A DNA stretch of 64,000 nucleotides from Eubacteriaceae bacterium. Its GTDB lineage: Bacteria > Bacillota > Clostridia > Eubacteriales > Eubacteriaceae. A model generated the notes under the pieces. It did no database searches and was not told where the DNA came from. It worked only from the letters and a program-made list of their open reading frames with translations. How positions within the stretch are numbered: position 1 is the first letter of the stretch; each line of letters begins with the position of its first letter. The DNA lies in contig JAAYJS010000031.1 in assembly GCA_012522805.1 (NCBI GenBank), forward strand, positions 92,355 to 156,354, read 5' to 3'. Made by a program: the position numbers and the translations under genes. This document shows, in pieces, positions 44,945 to 54,942 of the stretch.

Positions 44945-46192
44945 TCAACTAATTTCTTTGCTGAACAAACTGATTACCATTTTACCTTTACCGTCCTCTG
45001 TGGGGACGGTTTTAATGTCGTAGGAGATACCGTAGTAGAGATTTAAAACATTTAAAAGGTTTTTTAATGCCAAGCGACTTTTTTGAGAGAGATCGGTGTT
45101 GTTCAACCGGTCTTTTTTTAATTCCTTTAAATCAAAAATGCGCAGCACCACTTGGGGGCTAAACAGCTCTAGGATCAACGCATCGTCTTCATAGAAAGAT
45201 CGGATGTGGATGGCACTGTTCTCATTGACGTTTTCGATCTGTTCTATAAAAACGTAGTCCAAGACGGATTGTAGTAAAGCGATGGGCACGAGTTTATTCG
45301 CACATTCTGCGGGAACGTTTTCAATGATGCTGATTTTGTAATAACGAGAGATATTTCTGATATTGATATAGTCTTGGATATAAGTGATTTCCTTTTTAAG
45401 GGGAATCAACGCTTCTTTAGAATCCAAAGAACGTTTTAAGACGGAAGATACCGAAAATATCAGATCCGAAGTTTTTTCTGCCTTTTCAATGATAGCCAAT
45501 TGATAAATAGAGTTCAGGCTTTCATATAAAAAGTTTGAAGGCAATTGATTTTCTAAAAGTTGCAATTTGAGCCTCGCCATAGCGGCTTCGGTCTCAACAA
45601 TATGCTGCTTACCTTCCAGCAGTTTAATCTCTTGTTCCTTATGTTCGTTGTTCACGATGTTTGTCATGCCCATATTGGAAATTAATTGGGCAATAAATTT
45701 CAGTAATTTAGTATAAGTATTGATTTCTTTGTAGGAGAGAATTGAAATATTGTCTTGATATTGCTCTAAATAGTGAATGGTTTTGAGTTTGTCAAAACTT
45801 CTGGGTAGATAATCGGAAATTTTGGGGACTTTGTCCATATCGGCATTATCCAACATCACTTGACCTGTCATAATTTGTCCGACGCAGGTGTCTGCGACAA
45901 AAATAGGTACAGCACAATCGATTAAGCCACAGGGACATTGATAGATATAAGGTTCCTTAGAAATGGATGCGGTTAAACCGGCATACGCATCGGACTGTAT
46001 GCATAGTTTTTCAAGCTCAGGTAAGCTTCTGATGAGTTTGCAAACTGGATGAAAATTATTTCTCGTAATGGTCTTGCCGCGGAAATCAACAACTGAGGAT
46101 GCCATGCTGGTAATATCGTGGTATTGCTCTAAAAGGTCGTTCAAGACCTCTATGGGTACGAGCTTCTTTAAATGGATCGTGTACATTATCAT
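44945..46192 (-). CDS. PocR-domain protein with degenerate histidine kinase domain
   Basis: A 415-residue protein. The PocR ligand-binding domain (about 10-175) is well kept and Cys-rich (Cys51, 64, 86, 88, 93, 103). A coiled coil (183-210) leads to a LytS-like kinase module that is clearly inactive by sequence. The acceptor His is Asn220 (QLPSNFLYESLN instead of QINPHFLFNVLN), the N-box Asn is Tyr (LQSVLDYVF), and no DNGxG or GxGL box remains. It is paralogous to the intact kinase at 26917. It is transcribed divergently from the shell operon and probably signals by direct contact with the neighbouring regulator. Confidence 0.85.
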   Translation of the reverse strand: MIMYTIHLKKLVPIEVLNDLLEQYHDITSMASSVVDFRGKTITRNNFHPVCKLIRSLPELEKLCIQSDAYAGLTASISKEPYIYQCPCGLIDCAVPIFVADTCVGQIMTGQVMLDNADMDKVPKISDYLPRSFDKLKTIHYLEQYQDNISILSYKEINTYTKLLKFIAQLISNMGMTNIVNNEHKEQEIKLLEGKQHIVETEAAMARLKLQLLENQLPSNFLYESLNSIYQLAIIEKAEKTSDLIFSVSSVLKRSLDSKEALIPLKKEITYIQDYINIRNISRYYKISIIENVPAECANKLVPIALLQSVLDYVFIEQIENVNENSAIHIRSFYEDDALILELFSPQVVLRIFDLKELKKDRLNNTDLSQKSRLALKNLLNVLNLYYGISYDIKTVPTEDGKGKMVISLFSKEIS

Positions 46193-46663
46193 TCATCTCC
46201 TTTGTTTCGGTGTATGCAATACCCTGCATTCATGTACAGTTTTTATTTTGACAATGATTGCTACATTTCAGAATAGCACTATCATTTTTTGAAGTCAAGA
46301 CTCTGAGAAATATGTTCGCAAAGTGTGCGTATCACAGCAATTAATGATAGGTCTCTTAAGAAAAGATAATATATTAATCAAATAAAGAGAGGAGAACAAC
46401 AAAAACTAGTATTATCCGTCAAGAATATTGCTGTTATGATAAACACAAGGAAAAGAAAACGTTTAAAGGAATAGCATGAGAAGAGTAAAGAATTGACTTT
46501 TAAAAAGTGCTGATGGTGTTTAAAAGGATGGGCACATCGGTATCTAAGAAAAAATATAGGGATGGATGGAACAGATAGAGGGATAACGCTTTGTGCCAAT
46601 CAAATCAATACGCAACAATGCATCCAAAAGTTCAGCGCACAACCAAACCAGGAGGGGGTAGGT
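46193..46663. promoter_or_regulatory. divergent regulatory region between PocR pair and shell operon
   Basis: A 470-base AT-rich gap between divergent transcripts. TTGACA near 46249 and TTGACT near 46493 are possible -35 boxes on the plus strand. AAGAAAACGTTTAAAG (46453-46468) resembles a catabolite-responsive element. No cobalamin riboswitch-like element or terminator hairpin was found. This is where the AraC-type protein would be expected to bind. Confidence 0.4.
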
Positions 46664-47704
46664 ATGGAGAAAAAGATAATCGGTAAAGTCATTAATATAC
46701 AGCGTTTTACCATACACGATGGACCGGGCATACGAACCGAAGTTTTTTTAAAGGGATGTCCTCTGCATTGTATGTGGTGTAGCAATCCGGAGAGCATCAA
46801 CAAACAATCGGAGGTGGGGGTCTATCCGGAAAAATGTCTGGGCATCGAACTGTGTGGACATTGCTTAAAAGCCTGCGAACACGACGCTCTGGTTTTTGAA
46901 GGAGATAAAATTTTGCGCATCGATCGGAACAAGTGCGTCAATTGTTTGAAGTGCGCCCAAGCTTGTGTCAACGATACCCTTAAAATTTTTGGCGTTGACT
47001 ACACGGTCGGTGAATTAATGGATGTCATCAAAGCCGATAGAAAATTTTACGACACCTCCGGTGGTGGGGTCACCTTTTCCGGTGGCGATCCCTTAATACA
47101 ATGGCGCTTTTTGTTGGAAGTATTAAAGGAATGCAAAAAAATAAAAATTCACACTTGCGTCGAGTCGGAGTTATTTTGCAATAAAAAAATATTGGATGCG
47201 ATTTTACCCTATACAGATTTATTTATATCCGATATTAAACACATGGACACCTATCAACATCAATTGTTGACGAATGTCGGTAACGAGATTATTTTAGACA
47301 ACATCAAATACTTGGTAGATAAAGACATCCCCTTAGTGTTGAGAATACCGATTGTAACAGGCTACAATGATAGCGACGAAAACATTCGCAAAACGGGAGA
47401 ATTTATTCGAGATGTTTTGGACAACAAAATCATTCAATTGCAATTGCTACCCTATCGCCCTCTGGGAGAAGACAAGTACGCAGCCTTGGGACTTGAGTAT
47501 CCGATGAAGGATATGCCCAGATTGGATCGGGACAAATACACGCCTCAGATTTACAGAATCGTAGAGCTCTTACAGGAATACGGTGTACCGGCAGTTGCCG
47601 GCGCTCTAAAACTCACCGAGGTTATGCAAAAAGAGTCGCCTGAATTAAGAGGTGTATCTCAAAGAGAAAGGTATAAAAGGGTTGATGCCAATGGTAACAG
47701 ATAA
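46664..47704 (+). CDS. glycyl-radical enzyme activase (radical SAM)
   Basis: A 347-residue radical SAM enzyme that installs the glycyl radical on the dehydratase encoded at 49592. The radical SAM motif is Cys32-x3-Cys36-x2-Cys39 (KGCPLHCMWCSNPE). An inserted ferredoxin-like domain carries two more cluster motifs (CGHCLKAC and CVNCLKCAQAC). SAM-binding is in SGGDPL. GGAGGGGG precedes ATG 46664. Its end overlaps pduL. It is oxygen sensitive by nature, in line with an anaerobic host. Confidence 0.93.
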   Translation: MEKKIIGKVINIQRFTIHDGPGIRTEVFLKGCPLHCMWCSNPESINKQSEVGVYPEKCLGIELCGHCLKACEHDALVFEGDKILRIDRNKCVNCLKCAQACVNDTLKIFGVDYTVGELMDVIKADRKFYDTSGGGVTFSGGDPLIQWRFLLEVLKECKKIKIHTCVESELFCNKKILDAILPYTDLFISDIKHMDTYQHQLLTNVGNEIILDNIKYLVDKDIPLVLRIPIVTGYNDSDENIRKTGEFIRDVLDNKIIQLQLLPYRPLGEDKYAALGLEYPMKDMPRLDRDKYTPQIYRIVELLQEYGVPAVAGALKLTEVMQKESPELRGVSQRERYKRVDANGNR

Positions 47705-48311
47705 AGTTGATACAAAACTCAATGAGATGATCATCCACGATTTATTATTGGTTCCCATACATATTCGAGACGACCGCCACGTGTGCTTATCTTCTGAAGA
47801 TTGCATACGATTGTTCGGGAACGATGTTCAGTTGACAGTCGAGAAGGAGCTGTCCGGAGACAGAGTTTTATACCGCGAAAAGATTACATTAGTGGGCCCA
47901 AAGGGTTCCATAGAAAACGTAGCGCTGATCGGGCCGTTTGGCGGTCAGACCTATATCGAATTGCAAATGGCGGATAGGTGGAACCTTGGTGTTGAGCCGC
48001 CGGTCAAAGAAAGCGGTACGGCCTTGGCAGCGCCTACCTTGACCATCGTCGGTCCCATGGGTTCCGTGGTTAATTATATGAACGGCATCATCATGGGGCG
48101 CCACATGCACATGGACGCAGACCGCGCCAAAGCTTTAGGCTTAAAAAACAAAGCTTTTCTATCGGTGGAAACGAGGGGAAACCAACCGGTTATTCTGAAA
48201 AACATACAAGTGACCATCAACAATCATCACTACACGGAGTTTCATCTCACCGGAAATGAAGCGGAGGCATTGGAGATTGAAAGCGGCGACAATGTAAAAA
48301 TTGTTTTGTAA
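47691..48311 (+). CDS. pduL: PduL-type phosphate acyltransferase
   Basis: A 206-residue enzyme that converts acyl-CoA and phosphate to acyl phosphate, recycling CoA inside the shell. Motifs are VGPKGSIENVALIGP, a repeated IVGPMGSV, GRHMHM with metal-binding His residues, and FHLTGNEA. ATG 47691 (AAAAGGG nine bases upstream) overlaps the activase end by 14 bases. It is the only phosphotransacylase in the window and would serve both dehydratases. Confidence 0.93.
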   Translation: MVTDKVDTKLNEMIIHDLLLVPIHIRDDRHVCLSSEDCIRLFGNDVQLTVEKELSGDRVLYREKITLVGPKGSIENVALIGPFGGQTYIELQMADRWNLGVEPPVKESGTALAAPTLTIVGPMGSVVNYMNGIIMGRHMHMDADRAKALGLKNKAFLSVETRGNQPVILKNIQVTINNHHYTEFHLTGNEAEALEIESGDNVKIVL

Positions 48312-48331
48312 AAAAGAATGGAGGTGGTTGA

Positions 48332-49483
48332 ATGGCAACGTTTTTTACTTCAGAATCGGTCACCGAAGGACACCCCGATAAAATGTGCGACATGATCTCC
48401 GATGCGGTATTGGACGCTTATCTGGACAGCGACCCCCATGCCCGAGTCGCCTGTGAAACATCGGCTTCGCCGGGTCTCATCCATGTCATGGGGGAGATTT
48501 CCAGCAAGGCGACGGTGGACATCGAAGAAGTGGTTCGCAATACCATACGAGAAGTAGGTTATACCCATCGACTGGGGGGGTTCGATGCGGATTGTTGCTC
48601 AGTGATCACTTCGATTAACAAGCAGTCCAGAGATATCGCCGCAGGTGTCGACAGGAACGGCAGCTCAAGCCAACGCAGTTTAGGCGCAGGAGACCAAGGC
48701 ATGATGTTCGGTTATGCCTGCGACGAAACCGATGTGTGGATGCCCGCAGCCATTACCTTGGCCCACCAAATAGCGCAAAAGCTTGCGGTGGTTCGAAAAG
48801 AAAAAGAATTGATTTACCTTTGCCCCGACGGCAAATCACAGATAACGGTCGAATACGATGGTGGCAAACCCTTTCGCGTGGACACGGTGGTCGTCGCGGC
48901 GCAGCATTTATCAAGCGTCAGATTAAGTCGTATTCGCAGGGACATAAAAGAAAAAGTCATCAAAGAAATCATTCCGTCCGATTGGATGGATGTCCATACC
49001 AAAACAATTGTAAATGGTACCGGACGTTTTGTAACAGGAGGCCCAATGGCAGACGTTGGCCTTACAGGAAGAAAAATAATTGTTGATACCTATGGGGGTG
49101 CAGCAAAACACGGAGGTGGTGCATTTTCAGGAAAAGATCCGACAAAAGTAGATCGGACGGGGAGTTATGCGATGCGATACCTCGCTAAGAACATCGTCGC
49201 CTCAGGCGCTGCAAGTCGATGCGAGATTCAAATTGCCTATGTGATTGGTCGGGCACAACCGGTGTCCTTGGATTTGGACACATTTGGAACCGAAAAGGTG
49301 GCAGTGCAAAAATTGATAGAGATCATTCAAAAGAAGATTGACCTACGTCCCGCTGCTTGGATAGAAAGATTTAACCTGAAACGTCCCATATACAAAGCAC
49401 TTGCGGCTTATGGACATTTCGGAAGGGCAGAATTGGATTTACCTTGGGAGAAGTTGGATATCGTGAAACTTTTCCAATCCTAA
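48332..49483 (+). CDS. metK: S-adenosylmethionine synthetase
   Basis: A 383-residue MetK that makes SAM from ATP and methionine. Motifs are [27 protein letters not shown] and [16 protein letters not shown]. It sits between pduL and the glycyl radical enzyme in the same transcript, 21 bases after pduL. A local supply of SAM for the activase is the likely reason. It may be a second copy dedicated to this pathway; the window cannot show whether another metK exists. Changed start or loss of motifs is not seen. Confidence 0.95.
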   Translation: MATFFTSESVTEGHPDKMCDMISDAVLDAYLDSDPHARVACETSASPGLIHVMGEISSKATVDIEEVVRNTIREVGYTHRLGGFDADCCSVITSINKQSRDIAAGVDRNGSSSQRSLGAGDQGMMFGYACDETDVWMPAAITLAHQIAQKLAVVRKEKELIYLCPDGKSQITVEYDGGKPFRVDTVVVAAQHLSSVRLSRIRRDIKEKVIKEIIPSDWMDVHTKTIVNGTGRFVTGGPMADVGLTGRKIIVDTYGGAAKHGGGAFSGKDPTKVDRTGSYAMRYLAKNIVASGAASRCEIQIAYVIGRAQPVSLDLDTFGTEKVAVQKLIEIIQKKIDLRPAAWIERFNLKRPIYKALAAYGHFGRAELDLPWEKLDIVKLFQS

Positions 49484-49591
49484 CATGAAGACCATTCAAG
49501 GTTTGTGATATGCCACCATCGGTGTATCCATCAGAATCGTTATTGTTTATTGTTTTTAAATAAATTTTATACTTACAGGAGGGTGTAAATA

Positions 49592-52249
49592 ATGGAAATG
49601 TCAACTCAACAAATTGAAGCGTTAGTTGCAGAAGTCATGAACAAGATGGGCAACCAGAAAAATTCTACAGGGGGCGGTGTACCATCAAACTCAAGTGGAA
49701 ACTTGAAACTCAATGAAAACTTTGGAGAAGGTGGATGCGAACCCTTTGACAAAGAATACGGCATGATGGATTTTGGCGATCCGACAAAGGTCAATCCCAG
49801 TCCTTATGATCGGATTAACAGAATTTTACATCGCGTCCATGCGATTGAAGAGTCCGTCGACGACGAACGGGCAATGCTGTATACGGAAGCGCATCAGAAA
49901 TTTGGAGGAAATGGTGGTCGCCAAATTCTCACAAACGCAAAGATTTTAGCATACCTTTTAGAGAACTTAACCATCAACATCTATCCCGATGAGCTCATTG
50001 TCGGGGAAATGGCAGCTCCGGCTCGTCACTCGCCGATTTATCCCGAGTTTTCATACGACTGGATTGTAAGAGAATTAAAGGATAATTCTTGGTCGTCCAG
50101 AGAGTCCGATGTTTTTGCTGTCAGCGACGAAGTCAAAGAAAATCTTCTCAGTATAGCAGACTATTGGGAAGGCAAAAATATCAAAGACCATTTGATCGCA
50201 AATTACCTCACAGAAGAGGAAATAAAAGGAACGTCCCTAGAGGATGGTCGCCCGGTCTTTATGCCGAACCTCTACGTTTACGGTGGTGTTGGCCATACCT
50301 GCGTTGATTATGAAAACGTTTTGACTAAAGGTTTTTCCGGCTTAAAGAAAAGAATCGTTGAAAAACTCGAAGAAATCGGAGATTTCTCGACACCGGAAAA
50401 CTTGGAAAAGAGAGAGTTTTACACAGCGGGATTAATCTGCTTGGAAGCCTCTTCCAACTTTATACGGAGATATGCCAAATTAGCAAAGGACAAGGCAGCA
50501 AAAGAAAACAATCCGGAAGAAAAGAAAATTTTAGAACAAATCGCGGCGAATTGCGAATGGATTGCTGAAAATCCGCCAAGAGGCTATTGGGAAGCCTTGC
50601 AATTGTATCACTTCGTATCCAATATTACCCTGATTGAAAGTAACGGTCACTCCATTACTTACGCATCCTTTGATACCGTTCTTTATCCGTTCTATGAAAA
50701 AGACATGAAAGAAGGAAAAATCAAAAAATCCTTCGTCAGCCAATTGATGGAAAGCTTTTATGTCAAAATCTTTGAACTCAGAAAGGTCAGAGATAACGAC
50801 ACCGCCAAGGTTAACAGTGAAGTTGGTATCGGTGGTGCATGCTTGGTCGTCGGCGGTCAAGATGAAAACGGCAACGACGTCACCAACGACTTAACCTACC
50901 TAGCCATTGAAGCCCACAACCATACACGTCTACCGGACCCGTGGTTTGCGGTTAGATGGAACGATGCGGCACCCTACGAATTAAAAGTCAAAATCATCGA
51001 AGCGATTAAAATCGGTACGGGGCAACCCAAGCTCTTTAACGATTTAGGCATTGTACCCGCAGCCATGGCAAAGGGCGTTTCCTTAGAAGATGCCAGAACC
51101 TGTACATTGGTCGGTTGTGTTGAAATTGACGTGCCGGGTAAAGAATATGGTGCTCACGACGCATCCTACTTCAACTTAGCCAAAGTTTTTGAACTCGCCG
51201 TCAACGGTGGACGCTGTATCGATTGTGGTTCCGGATGCCCCCGTTGGGAAAAATGCGGTGCGAAAGGCAATTACCTGGGATTGAATACCGGCAGCTTGAA
51301 GAGCTTCAAATGCATGGAAGAAATCAAAGAAGCCTATCGCAAACAAATGAAATACTGGGTCGATAGATTGGTCGGGCTGCTCAACGCAACGGAAAAAGCC
51401 CACGCGGTTATGAAACCTCTACCCACCTTATCTGCTATGAACTATTACGCAGTAGAAAAGGGTTTGGACTTAACCGAAGGTGGTGCCAAGTATAACTTTA
51501 CCGGCCCTCAAGGCTGCGGCCCTGCTACGGTTGCAGACTCCATGAGCGCCATTCAAAAACTTGTTTTTGATGAAAAACGCATTACCGGTGAAGAACTCCT
51601 CGAATGCTTGAGCAAAAACTGGGAAGGTTACGACGATTTATTACACTTGGTCAACAGCGATTATATTCCGCACTTTGGTAACGACATCGATGAAGTAGAC
51701 GAATTGGCGGTCTTTGCCAGCGACGTATACTTCGACGAAGTGTCCGGACGTCCAAATGCAAGGGGCGGTATCTTTGTACCGGGGCTCTACTCCGTATCTG
51801 CAAACGTCGGTTTAGGTTTGGCACAAGGCGCCACCGCAGATGGTAGAACCGCCGGAGAAGCTGTCTCCAACTGTATTGGACCCGTCAACACCCACTTGGG
51901 TTGCCACGACTACAACGGCCCCACAGCCATGGCGAACTCAGCTGCAAAATACGACCATCAAAGAGCAGGAAACGGCACATTGCTGAACATTCGGTTTACC
52001 CCGAACAGTGTAGCGGGCAAACAAGGTACCAGCAATATGATCAACTTTGTTGAAGCGTACTTCAGCAAAAAACCGCAACATATCCAATTTAATATCCAAA
52101 ATACTGAAACCTTAAGAGATGCTCAGAAAAATCCTGAAAACTATAAGGGATTGCTGGTCAGGGTTGCAGGCTACTCCGCTTACTTTACAAGAATGAGTAA
52201 AGCGCTACAGGACGACTTAATCAACCGTAACGCCTACGACGAAATTTAA
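49592..52249 (+). CDS. glycyl radical diol (propanediol/glycerol) dehydratase
   Basis: An 885-residue glycyl radical enzyme. The radical site is Gly860 (RVAGYSAYF) and the thiyl cysteine is Cys509 with Glu511 in VGCVE. His522-Asp523 follow at +13/+14, where B12-independent glycerol and propanediol dehydratases have HD; choline lyase CutC has Thr-Ser there. His235 (GVGHTCVDY) and His353-Ser354 (NGHS) match other diol-binding residues of that clade. It should convert 1,2-propanediol or glycerol to the aldehyde. The first 50 residues, with an amphipathic QQIEALVAEVMNKM helix and Gly/Ser linker, look like a shell-targeting peptide. Confidence 0.9.
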   Translation: MEMSTQQIEALVAEVMNKMGNQKNSTGGGVPSNSSGNLKLNENFGEGGCEPFDKEYGMMDFGDPTKVNPSPYDRINRILHRVHAIEESVDDERAMLYTEAHQKFGGNGGRQILTNAKILAYLLENLTINIYPDELIVGEMAAPARHSPIYPEFSYDWIVRELKDNSWSSRESDVFAVSDEVKENLLSIADYWEGKNIKDHLIANYLTEEEIKGTSLEDGRPVFMPNLYVYGGVGHTCVDYENVLTKGFSGLKKRIVEKLEEIGDFSTPENLEKREFYTAGLICLEASSNFIRRYAKLAKDKAAKENNPEEKKILEQIAANCEWIAENPPRGYWEALQLYHFVSNITLIESNGHSITYASFDTVLYPFYEKDMKEGKIKKSFVSQLMESFYVKIFELRKVRDNDTAKVNSEVGIGGACLVVGGQDENGNDVTNDLTYLAIEAHNHTRLPDPWFAVRWNDAAPYELKVKIIEAIKIGTGQPKLFNDLGIVPAAMAKGVSLEDARTCTLVGCVEIDVPGKEYGAHDASYFNLAKVFELAVNGGRCIDCGSGCPRWEKCGAKGNYLGLNTGSLKSFKCMEEIKEAYRKQMKYWVDRLVGLLNATEKAHAVMKPLPTLSAMNYYAVEKGLDLTEGGAKYNFTGPQGCGPATVADSMSAIQKLVFDEKRITGEELLECLSKNWEGYDDLLHLVNSDYIPHFGNDIDEVDELAVFASDVYFDEVSGRPNARGGIFVPGLYSVSANVGLGLAQGATADGRTAGEAVSNCIGPVNTHLGCHDYNGPTAMANSAAKYDHQRAGNGTLLNIRFTPNSVAGKQGTSNMINFVEAYFSKKPQHIQFNIQNTETLRDAQKNPENYKGLLVRVAGYSAYFTRMSKALQDDLINRNAYDEI

Positions 52250-52325
52250 ATTAAGGTATTCGTTAAAGAGAATTAAAAAAGTATAAGCGAACAATACTCT
52301 TCATAAAATTGAAAGGATGATGATA

Positions 52326-52607
52326 ATGTCTCAAGATGCATTAGGCATGATAGAAACAAAAGGTTTTGTCGGATCCGTAGAAGCGGCAGATGCGATGTTA
52401 AAATCGGCAAATGTGGTTTTAATGGGTTATGAAAAAATCGGCTCCGGGCTCGTAACGGTAATGGTACGAGGCGATGTCGGCGCAGTCAAAGCTGCTGTAG
52501 ATGCAGGCGCTGCTGCTGCAGACAAAGTTGGAAATGTTGTATCCGTCCATGTGATTCCTCGCCCCCATGCTGATGTCGATAACACCTTACTAAAATACGA
52601 TTTTTAG
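52326..52607 (+). CDS. BMC-H shell protein, PduA/PduJ-like
   Basis: A 93-residue single-BMC protein forming hexagonal tiles of the shell. It has [20 protein letters not shown], the pore-lining [16 protein letters not shown] and the VIPRPH end. ATG 52326 has AAAGG upstream; two earlier ATG codons are in frame. It is very similar to the shell protein at 55767, from which it differs mainly near residues 14-33 and the C-terminus. Confidence 0.93.
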   Translation: MSQDALGMIETKGFVGSVEAADAMLKSANVVLMGYEKIGSGLVTVMVRGDVGAVKAAVDAGAAAADKVGNVVSVHVIPRPHADVDNTLLKYDF

Positions 52608-52618
52608 GAGAATGACTG

Positions 52619-53416
52619 ATGGATAATAATGAAGTTGTTCAAAAAGTGATGGCAGAGATTGCAAATAGAATGAATCTATCTGATAAAGGAGAAAATATGG
52701 ATCAAAGAATACCTGAAAATGCGTGTTCTTTAACCGAGTTTGTTGGTGTCGCTAAGGGCGACACCATCGGGCTCGTCATAGCGAACGTCGACAGAAATGT
52801 TCATGAAAACTTAGGGATTGATAAAAAGTATCGTTCCTTAGGGATAATCGGAGCGAGAACAGGCGCTGGTCCCCAAGCCATGGCAGCAGATGAAGCCGTT
52901 AAGGCCAGTAATGTAGAATTACTGATATTTGAAATGGCGAGAGACACCAAAGGTGGCGGTGGCCACGGTTGCTTTATCGTTTTCGGTGCAGAAGACGTGT
53001 CCGATGTGAAACGCGCAGTAGAAATTACATTAAGAGAACTGGATAACACGTATTTTGGTGATATTTATATGAATGAAGCCGGACATATCGAATTGCAATA
53101 TACCGCAAGGGCAAGCCAAGTGTTGGCCAATAACTTTGGTGGACATCTTGGAAAATCTTGGGGATTGATTGTCGGTTGTCCAGCAGGCATCGGTTTAGTC
53201 ATGGCAGATGTAGCGGTAAAATCCGCCAATGTAGAGATCGTCCAATCCGCCTCACCTGGCAAGGGCACGAGTTTCTCCAACGAGTATATGATCATGATCT
53301 CCGGAGATTCAGGTGCAGTCAAACAAGCGGTTATAGCAGGTCGCGAAGTGGGTGCACAATTGCTTGAAACCCTAGGCGGCAAGCTGGAACCCGGTGGAGA
53401 ATCCTACATACGTTAA
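52619..53416 (+). CDS. tandem BMC-domain shell protein, PduB-like
   Basis: A 265-residue trimer-forming shell protein with an N-terminal extension. Two BMC domains contain GVAKGDTIGLVIANVD, GARTGAGPQAMAADEAVK and GCPAGIGLVMADVAVKSANVE. The first 20 residues (NNEVVQKVMAEIANRM) form an amphipathic helix like the targeting peptides of the cargo enzymes; in PduB such an extension links shell and core. It is the first of two PduB-like genes; the second is at 56063. Confidence 0.93.
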   Translation: MDNNEVVQKVMAEIANRMNLSDKGENMDQRIPENACSLTEFVGVAKGDTIGLVIANVDRNVHENLGIDKKYRSLGIIGARTGAGPQAMAADEAVKASNVELLIFEMARDTKGGGGHGCFIVFGAEDVSDVKRAVEITLRELDNTYFGDIYMNEAGHIELQYTARASQVLANNFGGHLGKSWGLIVGCPAGIGLVMADVAVKSANVEIVQSASPGKGTSFSNEYMIMISGDSGAVKQAVIAGREVGAQLLETLGGKLEPGGESYIR

Positions 53417-53443
53417 AAGGAAAGAAATTGAGGTGAAATAAAA

Positions 53444-54910
53444 TTGACTACAATAAGAAGTGATAATGAATATGTACGACATATCCTATTAAGCTTAGCA
53501 ACACCGATCGTCAAAGAAGATTTCACCCAGCCTCAAAAAAATTTGCTCAATGATCAAGCAGATGCCTTCAAAAATCAAAAAGAAAAAGACACCTATCTTT
53601 TTGACGATGTTGATAACGCAGTGGCAGCAGCTACAAAAGCACATGAAAAAGTTGTAAGGTACACCTTAGCCAATAGAAAGAAAATGATCGATGCCATACG
53701 CGAAAAAATCAGAAAAAACATTTCGCATCTGGCTCAGTTTGAACTCAATGAAACCGGCTATGGACGTTACGAAGATAAATGTGCCAAGATTTTATTGGTG
53801 ATAGATAAAACACCGGGCGTTGAAGATATTCAACCGGAAGTTTACACGGGAGACGGTGGTCTGACATTAATAGAAAAAAGAGCGTATGGTGTGGGATGCT
53901 GTATCTTGCCTTCGACAGGGCCATCCTCCACCGCCATTCACAACGGCATCTGCATGTTGGCAGCGGGGAACGGTGTGGTCTTTAGCCCACACCCCGGTGC
54001 ACCGAAAACAACATATGAAGCAATCAAACTGATGAATGAAGCCGTCAGAGAGGCAGGGGGTCCGGAAAATATATTCTTTACACTTAAAAATGCGACGATT
54101 GAAAAGGCAAATGAATTGATGCATCACCCGCAGATCGATATCCTCGTTGCAACAGGAGGACCTGGTGTTGTCAAAGCAGCCTTATCCTCCGGTAAGAAAG
54201 CAATCGGTGCAGGCCCCGGAAACCCGCCGGTACTCATCGATGAAACGGCGGATATACCCAAAGCGGCAAAGGATATTATAGCCGGCAATAGTTTTGAAAA
54301 TGGCATCCAATGCAATGGTGAAAAGGAGTGCTTTGTCATCAACGGCATTGCGGACTTACTGATTTCCGAAATGCAACGAAACGGGGCTTATCTGATTCAA
54401 GATCCGGATACGATCCAACAACTCACCAATCTCGTAACAACCAGTGACGGCGGCGTCAACCACAAATATATAGGTAAAAACGCGCAAGTCATCCTGGCCG
54501 ATCTGGGTATTGGTGTTGGCGAAAAGATAAAAACCATTATCTACGAAGTACCGTTTCAACACATTACCGTTATGGAAGAGTACTTGATGCCGTTGTTGCC
54601 CATTGTGCGTGTGAGCAATGTGAATGAAGGCATTCAAAAAGCAGTTCAAGCCGAAGGTAAGAGAAGACACAGCGCTGTACTGCATTCTCGAGATGTTCAC
54701 ACCATAACGGAATACGCAAAGGCCATTCAAACGACGATTTTAGTTAAAAACGGTCCTTCCTTTAGTGGTGTCGGTTATGGCGGAGAAGGTTACTCCACCA
54801 TGACCATTGCCGGCCCCACAGGTGAAGGCTTAACCAGACCAAAATCCTTTACCAGGGAAACCCGTTGTTCCTTGGTAGGCGAGTTTAACGTTCGAAGCGG
54901 AAATTTGTAA
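53444..54910 (+). CDS. pduP: CoA-acylating aldehyde dehydrogenase (PduP type)
   Basis: A 488-residue enzyme that oxidises propionaldehyde (or 3-hydroxypropionaldehyde) to acyl-CoA with NAD+ and CoA. The catalytic Cys lies in NGIQCNGEKE, with ATGGPGVVKAALSSGKKAIGAGPGNPP as the NAD-binding part. The start is TTG with GAGGTG upstream. The first 20 residues precede the catalytic domain and may act as a targeting segment. It is the only such enzyme in the window and would process aldehyde from both dehydratases. Confidence 0.9.
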   Translation: MTTIRSDNEYVRHILLSLATPIVKEDFTQPQKNLLNDQADAFKNQKEKDTYLFDDVDNAVAAATKAHEKVVRYTLANRKKMIDAIREKIRKNISHLAQFELNETGYGRYEDKCAKILLVIDKTPGVEDIQPEVYTGDGGLTLIEKRAYGVGCCILPSTGPSSTAIHNGICMLAAGNGVVFSPHPGAPKTTYEAIKLMNEAVREAGGPENIFFTLKNATIEKANELMHHPQIDILVATGGPGVVKAALSSGKKAIGAGPGNPPVLIDETADIPKAAKDIIAGNSFENGIQCNGEKECFVINGIADLLISEMQRNGAYLIQDPDTIQQLTNLVTTSDGGVNHKYIGKNAQVILADLGIGVGEKIKTIIYEVPFQHITVMEEYLMPLLPIVRVSNVNEGIQKAVQAEGKRRHSAVLHSRDVHTITEYAKAIQTTILVKNGPSFSGVGYGGEGYSTMTIAGPTGEGLTRPKSFTRETRCSLVGEFNVRSGNL

Positions 54911-54942
54911 ATTAGAAACTGACTGTGAAAGGATAAGAATAT

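Noticed and set aside
48311..48332. SAM riboswitch before metK
   Set aside because: Only 21 bases separate pduL and metK, too short for any riboswitch.
49592..52249. Glycyl radical enzyme as choline trimethylamine-lyase (CutC)
   Set aside because: CutC has Thr-Ser at positions +13/+14 from the thiyl cysteine; this protein has His-Asp as in diol dehydratases, plus the diol-binding His235 and His353-Ser354.
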